Shown: positions 1 to 5,714 of the stretch, in pieces | Numbering within the stretch: position 1 is the first letter of the stretch | Layout of the letters: every line of letters starts with the position of its first letter | Program-made: the position numbers and the translations under genes | The notes under the pieces: model-generated | Seen by the model: the letters and a program-made list of their open reading frames with translations, nothing else | The model's database searches: none | Told to the model about the DNA's origin: nothing | Assembly: GCA_014238195.1 (NCBI GenBank) | Contig: JABABO010000047.1 | Location: forward strand, 1 to 7,665 | DNA length: 7,665 nt | Source: Kordiimonadaceae bacterium | GTDB lineage: Bacteria > Pseudomonadota > Alphaproteobacteria > Sphingomonadales > Kordiimonadaceae | Direction of reading: 5' to 3'

Positions 1-1314
1 ATCTAAATTCAGCTCAGCGGCGGTGAGTTTTCCCATTGTTGACAGCAGGTTATAGGCCGCGACCAGTTCATTGCGTTCAGAACTGACCAAGTTGGACCGT
101 GAATTGAGCAATTCTTGTTCCGCATTCAAAACTTCCAGCGTTGTACGGGACCCAACCGCAGCTTCTTGGCGTACACCATCAAGGGCGATTTCATTGGCAC
201 GGACACTGGCCTTGGATGAAATAATCTGGCCTTCGGCGGCACGGTGATTATTCCAGGCCACAAGGGTGGCTTCCTGTGCCAAACGTTCGGCTTGGCGAAT
301 ATTCATCAGGGCTTGGCTGCGTTGCTGTTTGGCGCGGCGAATGTCAGAATATTCAGCACCCCCCTGATAAAGGGGTACAGTAATTTGGACAGCAGCACTC
401 TTAGTAACAAAACTCGTTTCAGGAAATACAACTCCAGAAAAAGTGTTTGTATCAACCTTTTGATAGCTCAAACTTGCATCAATGGATGGTAACAATCCGC
501 CTTTGCGTTGATGCACGGCAAAACGCGCGGCTTTTTCATTATATTCGGCAGCAATCACACTGGGGGCATTGGCGACGGCGGCTTCAAGGGCTAATTCAAG
601 GCTACCGGGCAGTTGCGGGCGGCTGGTGGGTTTTTTAAGCGTGCCTGGGTTTTTACCAATCATCCGCAAATACAGGGCGCGGCTGGCCGCCAAGGCGGCT
701 TCGGCAGATAATTCCCGCGATTTGGCATTTTCAAGGCGGGCTTCGCTTTGTGCCACGTCGGTGCGGGTGATTTCACCGACACGGAAACGATCATTGGCGG
801 CTTGTAATTCGCGCTTCAACACTTGGACTTGATTAACGTTCAGGCCGTAGATGGCTTCGTCCCGCACAACATTCATATAGGCCGTGATGGCCCCCAATAA
901 TATATTTTGTTCCACATCCAGCAACTGCGCCCGCCCTGCTTGCACCTGGCTTTTGGCAATGATCATTGCGTAGCGGTCCTGAAAGCCCCGGAAAAGTGAT
1001 TGCTGAGCTGTCAGGCTAGTGGATTGAGTAATATTTTCATTTAAAAATTCAGTTGGATCATTAATATTGTCCCGATAACTATCTTCATGCACATAACTGC
1101 CATTGATAAAAGGCATAAAGCCCGATTTAGCACGGTAAACGCCTTCGTCAATCGCCCGTTGCGCGGCACGCTGGGCGCCCAGTTGCGGGTTGCTTTCATA
1201 CGCGGCGGCCATGGCTTCGCGTATGTCTTCGGCGCTGGCTGTTGTTGCTGCACCCAAAACCGCAGTTATTGCAACGGCGGACATTAATGTCTTTTTCATA
1301 TAAGCCTTTATCAT
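1..1314 (-). CDS. tolC: TolC family outer membrane channel protein (3' end outside window)
   Basis: Outer-membrane channel subunit of the TolC/OEP family, which forms the trimeric exit duct for type I secretion and efflux pumps. No inner-membrane partner lies in the window, so the cargo is unknown. The frame stays open for 438 codons to the window edge; by family comparison only a short C-terminal tail is missing. The N-terminus is a signal peptide (MKK, then a hydrophobic run, then TTASA before Glu29). Two OEP repeats follow, about residues 30-220 and 240-430. The first has an LTAQQSLFRGF strand and a RFRVGEITRTDVAQSEARL helix; the second has VQITVPLYQGG, VGSRTTLEVLNAEQELL and a closing YNLLSTMGKLTA segment. 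I chose the ATG at 1314 because AGGA lies 8 nt upstream; an in-frame ATG at 1299 with AAGG 5 nt upstream gives a more typical MKK signal peptide and is nearly as good. It lies downstream of the PIMT-like gene on the same strand, an arrangement I know from Alphaproteobacteria. Family assignment is firm; the symbol is generic. Confidence 0.92.
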   Translation of the reverse strand, partial: MIKAYMKKTLMSAVAITAVLGAATTASAEDIREAMAAAYESNPQLGAQRAAQRAIDEGVYRAKSGFMPFINGSYVHEDSYRDNINDPTEFLNENITQSTSLTAQQSLFRGFQDRYAMIIAKSQVQAGRAQLLDVEQNILLGAITAYMNVVRDEAIYGLNVNQVQVLKRELQAANDRFRVGEITRTDVAQSEARLENAKSRELSAEAALAASRALYLRMIGKNPGTLKKPTSRPQLPGSLELALEAAVANAPSVIAAEYNEKAARFAVHQRKGGLLPSIDASLSYQKVDTNTFSGVVFPETSFVTKSAAVQITVPLYQGGAEYSDIRRAKQQRSQALMNIRQAERLAQEATLVAWNNHRAAEGQIISSKASVRANEIALDGVRQEAAVGSRTTLEVLNAEQELLNSRSNLVSSERNELVAAYNLLSTMGKLTAAELNLD

Positions 1315-1337
1315 GTGGCTTTTCCTTTCCTCGCTAT

Positions 1338-1351
1338 CGCCCTTGCGGGCG
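1338..1351 (-). other. Small GC-rich hairpin in the tolC leader
   Basis: On the minus strand CGCCC and GGGCG form a 5-bp stem closed by GCAA, a GNRA-type tetraloop. It ends about 12 nt before the purine-rich ribosome binding region of the tolC-like gene. No T-tract follows, so it is not an intrinsic terminator. An effect on translation or mRNA stability is possible but is only inferred. A second weak inverted repeat, GACCT/AGGTC, lies just upstream at 1357-1372. Confidence 0.35.
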
Positions 1352-1428
1352 TTTATGACCTGATATTAGGTCGTTTTGGCCATTTTGAGGTTCGCCCTCT
1401 TTATCTATACGTGTGTCGTGTTTGGCCT

Positions 1429-1434
1429 ATTATA
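1429..1434 (-). promoter_or_regulatory. Candidate -10 element for tolC
   Basis: A perfect TATAAT on the minus strand lies 115 nt upstream of the tolC-like start, in the 198-bp gap after the PIMT-like gene. No convincing -35 sits at 16-18 bp; a TTGACC lies only 7 bp upstream, which is too close. It suggests that tolC may have its own promoter, but the support is one hexamer in AT-rich DNA. Confidence 0.25.
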
Positions 1435-1512
1435 GTACGTTGGTCAATAGCCGTACTGTGATACCGCTACTGTAGTTCCTACATATCGTTATTCACCGTC
1501 CAAGGAAAGCCC

Positions 1513-2166
1513 TTAAAATACAAAGCCTTTATTGTTTTCAAATCCTGGACATGGGGGTATTGTGGCATCGAATAATGTTGTTGTTTCTACGCCGTCTGCC
1601 GTTTTGACGAATTTACGCACCCGCCCTACGCCGCCGTCGTCTTGCACAGTGATCAAACGACCATTTTCAGCCAATTGATTAAGCAGCCCTACGGGGACAC
1701 GCTCCACCACCCCTTCGATGAAAATCACATCATATGGCCCTTGTTTAGCGACCCCTTTGCACAAGTCCCCAGTCACAACGGCCACATTCATTATTTCTTG
1801 CTCTGCTAATATGGTTTCGGCTTTTGCGGCCATATCGGTGTCAGATTCCAGCGCCACAACAGCGTCAGCAAGCCCTGCAATCACCGCAGCAGAATACCCA
1901 GTGGCGCACCCGACATCCAACACCAAATCCTTGGGCTGAATATCTGCGGCAACCAGCAAACGCCCAAAGACCATCGGTTCCATCAAAGCCCGGTTTTCAC
2001 CCAGCTGAATATCGCCGTCCACATAGGCCACAGCTTGCTTTGATTTCGGGACAAATTTTTCGCGGGCCACGGCTTCCACAGCGCTGATCACGCGCTCGTC
2101 ATTCACATCATTGACACGCAATTGACAATCAATCATATGGGTGCGGGCTTCGCTAAAAAGGCTCAC
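1513..2166 (-). CDS. pcm: Protein-L-isoaspartate O-methyltransferase family protein (PIMT-like)
   Basis: A 217-residue SAM-dependent methyltransferase of the PIMT family, predicted cytosolic. The Rossmann core is clear: motif I LVLDVGCATGYSA at residues 81-93, an acidic ribose-binding residue in VVALESD (about 103-109), GDL at 133-135, and PYDVIFIEG at 144-152 as the fourth strand. True PIMTs repair isoaspartyl residues by methylating them. Here the canonical isoaspartate-binding segment (GQTISQP in E. coli Pcm) is replaced by GENRALMEP at 56-64, and the TAAPPEIP segment by EGVVERVP. The substrate may therefore differ, and the symbol reflects family only. The start is GTG: AAAGGA lies 7 nt upstream, and it keeps the MSLFSEARTHMIDCQLR N-terminus; the next in-frame ATG (2136) would trim ten residues. 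It lies 207 bp downstream of the PEP carboxylase gene and 198 bp upstream of tolC. Confidence 0.85.
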   Translation of the reverse strand: MSLFSEARTHMIDCQLRVNDVNDERVISAVEAVAREKFVPKSKQAVAYVDGDIQLGENRALMEPMVFGRLLVAADIQPKDLVLDVGCATGYSAAVIAGLADAVVALESDTDMAAKAETILAEQEIMNVAVVTGDLCKGVAKQGPYDVIFIEGVVERVPVGLLNQLAENGRLITVQDDGGVGRVRKFVKTADGVETTTLFDATIPPCPGFENNKGFVF

Positions 2167-2173
2167 AGATTAT

Positions 2174-2179
2174 TCCTTT
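2174..2179 (-). promoter_or_regulatory. Ribosome binding site that fixes the GTG start of the PIMT-like gene
   Basis: AAAGGA lies 7 nt upstream of the GTG at 2166. No comparable Shine-Dalgarno match sits before the next in-frame ATG, so this site decides the start. Confidence 0.6.
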
Positions 2180-2205
2180 AAAATCTATCAAACAAATTCT
2201 TGCCG

Positions 2206-2234
2206 TTTATACTCAGCCAATGCCAAAAAAACAA
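2206..2234 (-). promoter_or_regulatory. Candidate sigma70-type promoter for the PIMT-like gene
   Basis: On the minus strand TTGTTT (2229-2234) and TATAAA (2206-2211) are separated by 17 bp. The predicted start point near 2199 gives a leader of about 33 nt containing the AAAGGA site. Spacing and position fit, but the -35 is only a partial match and the region is AT-rich. Confidence 0.35.
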
Positions 2235-2271
2235 TCAGAAAACAATCAAGAAATACTGTGTTTTCGATAAA

Positions 2272-2295
2272 CCGATTATCCCATAGGATAAACGG
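2272..2295. repeat. Inverted repeat between the ppc and PIMT-like genes
   Basis: A 10-bp stem with one A-A mismatch (positions 2275 and 2292) and a CATA loop; the inner arms are TTATCC and GGATAA. It lies 79 bp beyond the ppc stop codon. Neither strand has a real T-tract after the stem (the minus strand has only TTTATCG), so it is at best a weak terminator or a 3'-end-protecting hairpin for ppc mRNA. It could also be a protein-binding site upstream of the candidate PIMT promoter. Confidence 0.4.
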
Positions 2296-2373
2296 AAAAT
2301 GTACCCACCTTAAGAATGGCTGAAATCTGGGAATTATCAATAAGCTTCAGGAATAAATCCGCCCTACCACAGC

Positions 2374-5154
2374 TTAGCCAAATGCACCAATTTCAGTGGC
2401 AATCAAGGCGCTAAGTTCCAGAATCAGCGCGTAAGCGTCTTCAATAGGGTCAAAAATCTCGGCGTGTTCCCGCGCATAGCCTTTGTCGGAGCCGCCAGTA
2501 AACGTTGCTGTTTCACCAAATTCTTCATTTGGGCGCGTGGTTTCGCCAATTGGAAAAATCTCCCGCAGTAACTTGACACTGGCAGGGACATCCATATGCA
2601 GCAAACTGGCAAGAAGATCATCCAGTGACACATCTTGCCGCGATGAAAACCTGGGTATGTCGGTGGCTTTTAGATAAATAAATTGAACAAGGGCCAGCCG
2701 CAATTGGTGCAGGTCCCGCAGGTCCGCATTCATAACACAGGCCCCGTTCATATGATCCTTAAAATATCCTGCATCACGGCGCAATTTGCGCACCACTGCT
2801 GACACATCTTTAAAGTCAGATATGTCTTCTAGTGTTTTTGATAAAATACGCAGGTTTTCACGCAGTTTCGGCGCGGTTTCATTTTCAGACCGTTGCAACC
2901 AAAATTCTGGGTCCAGCACTTGGGCGTAGCCTGCAAGCACGTGAATATCAGATGACTTTGCAGCTGCGGTGACTAAACTGGTGAGCATTTTTAATCGGTT
3001 AGATGATTTTTCTAGCTGCTTGAATATCTCAGGCGCTAATTCAATCCCAGCCCCAAACCCAGAAACAGTATTTGCCATGTAACCAAGTTGTTGCAGCATC
3101 GCATTATTCGGAATTGCCCGCACTTGATTAACACTTGTCAGGCGATCAATTTTTACGCCAATACCTTGGCGGCGCGCTGCACGGGACCCTGTTGCATACA
3201 AAAAGCGCGGGCCAAAACTGTCCAAAAGTTTCACATAACCAGGATGTTCTAGCAAATGATCTTGATATTCTTTTAATGTCAGAAAAAAATCAAGCGACCA
3301 ATTACTACGCGCGTAAAAGGGATCATCTGGACCACGTTTCCATGCTAGGCGGGTATCTAAAAAATCAGTCAAAGTAGCGTAAGCACTATCCACACCCAAA
3401 AACCATAAATAGCCATCGCCGCCTTGAAAGCTGACCTCATGCTTGTAGGGCGCACTTAAACTGCTTAAAGCGTCACGCACAGCTGGTGTGTGGGTATATG
3501 TAAAGCGCTTGCGAAGGCCGCCTGGGTGTGATCCCCGACCGATGCTTTCCCCGTGGGTGTCAAAAAACAATAATTGTACGTCTTCTAGACCGCGTTTTTT
3601 CCACAGCTTTACAAGGCGCAATTTAAAGCGCTCAATGGCTAAATTTGCGGCTGGTTGCCCGATATATCGCCCACTATCGGAAAAACCAAGCTGGACACAA
3701 AAGCGGCCCTGTTTTTTGATATAGGCCAGAAAATGCGGGTTATCGATCAGCTCGGCTATGACCCGATCACCGCGCTGCAATCCAATGCCCGTCTCAAATA
3801 AGGGGGAGATTTCCACATGGTCATCCACATCAAACAAGCGTGCGTAATAAAGCGCTGCCAACAACGTGAAGGGTGTATCACTTTCCGCGACAAGCAAGCG
3901 GATCGGTGTGCGGCCATCAAAATGCTTTTCAAACTGGGCCGCTAACATAAACAACCGCCCTGCTGTGGTTTGTTCACGGTCAAGGGTACCATAATGCACA
4001 TTAACGGGTTTTACTGTGTCCAAGAGCTTGCTTACAGCGCCCAAATAATGACGGCGGGAAGCGCTGCGGTCTGGGGCTTGATCCATTTCTATCATCGGCT
4101 TGATAGCATTATGAAGTTGAACGGCATTCAAGCGGAAATGGATGTGTGATTGCCCTAAACCCAGTGACACCCACTCCGCGCGAAACACTGCAACAGAAGC
4201 GCTAAAAGCATCAGGCAGGTTAGCGGACAGCAAGGCGTTAAGGGCATGGTCTACCTGCCCCATTGCTTTTTCTTTAGCAGCACGTCGCCCAACGACCAAA
4301 CGGTTTAATTCTGCAAGACCAGCGGCATGATCATCATGGTCCATAACTTGGTTTAGTTTTTCAAGGCCCAATTCAAAACTACGGGCAAAAACAGCCAGTC
4401 CATCAGAAACAGCCCTGTAATTTTCATCGCTATGGTTTGCGGCGACATCTGACCATAGGCTTTGTAAACTGCTAACCCCTGCGACGGCCATTTCATAACG
4501 GAAATGTAGGCTTTCAGCCCAGCCAATATCCGTCCGGCCATCCAGATCAAAGCCAACCCAGCTTGCAACTGTCATGAAACCTGGCACTAGATTATAGGCA
4601 TCAGCCTCAAAGTTCTTAACTGCGGATTTGTAGAAAACACCTGTCATGCGACGAATAGCAAGGCGAATATTCAAAACGGCTTCACTGGCTGCGGCCCCTT
4701 CCTCACGCAGACTAGGCGACGCTTCTGGCTGCAACCATAAATCACTTTTGTTGCTGCCCAGTTTTTTGCTATTTGGCTTTTTGCTGTCTAAAATCTGTTG
4801 TAATACTGTGCGGGCTTTATCCGTGGCTTGCTTTGACAAGCTAAAGGTTGGGTGCGCAGTTATCACAAAACCACCAAGTTCTTTACTAACAAGCTCGTCA
4901 AAAGCCTCTAAACTGCCAGCTTTGGTCGCCATAGCATCAAAAATTGCTTCAAGCCGTGCTGTGTTTTCCGTCATGCTCAGCGTACCCCACTGGGCCGCAA
5001 GACGGTTCAAGCGCTTTTCCAGCGCAGCCTCACCAAGCCCTGCTAAATGACGGCGTATTTCTTTTAGGGAAATATTACCACTATATAATGCGCTGGCTTT
5101 ATCCCACGCCGATTGATGATAATCTGCAGTTGGTGCGGTATATGACGTTTCCAT
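2374..5154 (-). CDS. ppc: Divergent phosphoenolpyruvate carboxylase family protein
   Basis: Homologue of PEP carboxylase, the cytosolic enzyme that adds bicarbonate to PEP to give oxaloacetate and refill the TCA cycle. Length is 926 residues (E. coli enzyme about 880). Family landmarks run in order: TAHPTF at 99-104 (catalytic His101, E. coli His138), SWVGFDLDGR at 198-207, RLNAVQ at 341-346, AESDTP at 423-428, PLFET at 451-455, LGFSDSGR at 489-496, HGESIGRGSHPG at 534-545 (Arg540, E. coli Arg587), GSRAARR at 656-662, and VRAIPN at 678-683 (Arg679, E. coli Arg713). Several residues deviate. The E. coli Arg396 position is Val345, the HGRGG loop is two residues shorter and lacks the Arg581 equivalent, Lys546 is Arg496, and the conserved C-terminal RNTG is absent (the protein ends GAFG). 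Activity or allosteric control may therefore be altered. A TTG at 5196 would add 14 residues but has no ribosome site; ATG 5154 has AAAGGG 7 nt upstream and is chosen. Motif alignment is by eye against the E. coli protein from memory. Confidence 0.88.
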   Translation of the reverse strand: METSYTAPTADYHQSAWDKASALYSGNISLKEIRRHLAGLGEAALEKRLNRLAAQWGTLSMTENTARLEAIFDAMATKAGSLEAFDELVSKELGGFVITAHPTFSLSKQATDKARTVLQQILDSKKPNSKKLGSNKSDLWLQPEASPSLREEGAAASEAVLNIRLAIRRMTGVFYKSAVKNFEADAYNLVPGFMTVASWVGFDLDGRTDIGWAESLHFRYEMAVAGVSSLQSLWSDVAANHSDENYRAVSDGLAVFARSFELGLEKLNQVMDHDDHAAGLAELNRLVVGRRAAKEKAMGQVDHALNALLSANLPDAFSASVAVFRAEWVSLGLGQSHIHFRLNAVQLHNAIKPMIEMDQAPDRSASRRHYLGAVSKLLDTVKPVNVHYGTLDREQTTAGRLFMLAAQFEKHFDGRTPIRLLVAESDTPFTLLAALYYARLFDVDDHVEISPLFETGIGLQRGDRVIAELIDNPHFLAYIKKQGRFCVQLGFSDSGRYIGQPAANLAIERFKLRLVKLWKKRGLEDVQLLFFDTHGESIGRGSHPGGLRKRFTYTHTPAVRDALSSLSAPYKHEVSFQGGDGYLWFLGVDSAYATLTDFLDTRLAWKRGPDDPFYARSNWSLDFFLTLKEYQDHLLEHPGYVKLLDSFGPRFLYATGSRAARRQGIGVKIDRLTSVNQVRAIPNNAMLQQLGYMANTVSGFGAGIELAPEIFKQLEKSSNRLKMLTSLVTAAAKSSDIHVLAGYAQVLDPEFWLQRSENETAPKLRENLRILSKTLEDISDFKDVSAVVRKLRRDAGYFKDHMNGACVMNADLRDLHQLRLALVQFIYLKATDIPRFSSRQDVSLDDLLASLLHMDVPASVKLLREIFPIGETTRPNEEFGETATFTGGSDKGYAREHAEIFDPIEDAYALILELSALIATEIGAFG

Positions 5155-5247
5155 AAAATGGCCCTTTTTATCGCGCTTAGGCTTGATATTTGCCAAAGAA
5201 ATTAATCAGTAGCAGATACCATGAAGCTTAGACTATACGTCTGCTAA

Positions 5248-5349
5248 ATAGCCAAATAGAGTGAATTTTGATCCCCTTATTTGGCTATAAATTTTTGTTA
5301 CGGTTCGACTTAGCAATAAATAATAAGCTTATTATTCATTAGTCTCGCT
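5248..5349 (+). repeat. 102-bp structured repeat, copy A
   Basis: Direct repeat of 7554-7655, equal in length with no gaps; by hand alignment 15 of 102 positions differ. It has two inverted repeats. The first has 10-bp arms ATAGCCAAAT (5248-5257) and ATTTGGCTAT (5279-5288) around a 21-nt loop containing TTGATCCCCT. The second is a perfect 18-bp palindrome, AATAATAAGCTTATTATT (5319-5336), extendable to about 13 bp per arm with one mismatch. Between them lies an invariant GGTTCGAC. The ends are not inverted repeats of each other, so it is not a standard transposon with terminal inverted repeats. This copy lies 93 bp upstream of the ppc start, opposite in sense to ppc, and 133 bp upstream of tRNA-Cys. 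I do not recognise the family; a REP-like or small non-autonomous dispersed element is the likely class. Confidence 0.85.
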
Positions 5350-5438
5350 ATAGATTCCATGCCTTTGCCAAAATTCAAAGGTATTTTCGGATGTTTTCCC
5401 TATTAAAGAGGCTAATTTCACAATTATGTATTTTCCAA

Positions 5439-5467
5439 TTGCCCAATTGGTAAAGGATTGCTATATC
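5439..5467 (+). promoter_or_regulatory. Promoter of tRNA-Cys
   Basis: TTGCCC (5439-5444) and TATATC (5462-5467) are separated by 17 bp, placing initiation near 5474, about 9 nt before the mature tRNA 5' end. The bases right after the -10 are GC-rich (CGCC), as in stringently controlled stable-RNA promoters (family knowledge). The -35 sits inside a perfect inverted repeat, CCAATT-GCCC-AATTGG (5435-5450), which could be a regulator site. Confidence 0.5.
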
Positions 5468-5482
5468 CGCCATAGCTTAGGC

Positions 5483-5556
5483 GGCGCGATGGCGGAGTGG
5501 TGACGCAGCGGATTGCAAATCCGTGTACACGAGTTCGATTCTCGTTCGCGCCTCCA
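5483..5556 (+). tRNA. tRNA-Cys (anticodon GCA)
   Basis: A complete cloverleaf of 74 nt including encoded CCA. The acceptor stem pairs GGCGCGA (5483-5489) with TCGCGCC (5546-5552), followed by discriminator T5553, as expected for tRNA-Cys, and CCA. The D stem is GCG/CGC (5492-5494, 5504-5506). The anticodon stem GCGGA/TCCGT has loop TTGCAAA with GCA at 5515-5517, and the variable loop is 4 nt. The T stem ACGAG/CTCGT has loop TTCGATT. All stems pair, with one G-T in the anticodon stem. No strong intrinsic terminator is seen downstream, only a short T-rich run at 5567-5576. The leader has a CCGCC/GGCGG inverted repeat (5467-5484) overlapping the first two tRNA bases. Confidence 0.97.
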
Positions 5557-5630
5557 AGCTAATATTTATATTTTTCAATAACTTAGTCATTATCTTTCTC
5601 CGTATCTCACTTCTGCCCATCCTTAAATTC

Positions 5631-5659
5631 TAGACAGTCGTTTATTATTATGGCATAAG
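5631..5659 (+). promoter_or_regulatory. Candidate promoter of the sulfatase gene
   Basis: TAGACA (5631-5636, five of six consensus bases) and CATAAG (5654-5659, four of six) are separated by 17 bp. Initiation near 5666 would leave a leader of about 49 nt before ATG 5715. This is the best match in the short gap after the tRNA; readthrough from the tRNA promoter is an alternative. Confidence 0.3.
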
Positions 5660-5714
5660 TTATGTCAATATATTGATACTGGGTTTACTTCTAGGCTTAC
5701 TGCTGGGGAATAGA

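Larger units (their letters stand above)
5155..5482. other. Gap without protein genes between divergent ppc and tRNA-Cys
   Basis: This 328-bp stretch holds the ppc leader (5155-5247), the first 102-bp repeat copy (5248-5349), an AT-rich linker, and the tRNA promoter (5439-5467). No coding frame with recognisable protein features is present. A minus-strand TATAGT near 5233-5238 could be a ppc -10 element but has no -35 at a usable distance. The linker has a 6-bp inverted repeat CCTTTG/CAAAGG (5362-5381) with no T-tract. Confidence 0.6.

Noticed and set aside
2141..2323. Plus-strand frame of 60 codons across the ppc-PIMT gap
   Set aside because: It overlaps the 5' end of the PIMT-like gene, has no family features or good ribosome site, and its amino-acid content looks like noncoding AT-rich sequence.
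4646..5050. Plus-strand frame of 134 codons inside ppc
   Set aside because: It is a long antisense shadow of the ppc gene, whose own frame has clear PEP carboxylase motifs here.
5248..5353. ATAG on both sides of copy A as a target-site duplication
   Set aside because: Copy B also begins with ATAG but has no ATAG after its right end, so the left ATAG belongs to the element.
5362..5391. CCTTTG/CAAAGG hairpin as a terminator upstream of tRNA-Cys
   Set aside because: The stem is only 6 bp and AT-rich, with no T-run after it, and no plus-strand gene ends just before it.
5350..5405. Short frame MPLPKFKGIFGCFPY after copy A, considered as a possible lost N-terminus of the isomerase remnant
   Set aside because: It is only 15 codons and has none of the N-terminal thioredoxin-fold motifs of that family.
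5483..5556. tRNA-Cys as an integration site for a genomic island
   Set aside because: No second copy of the tRNA 3' end is seen downstream and there is no integrase. The flanking repeats share only a GGTTCGA stretch with tRNA T-arms, which is too short.
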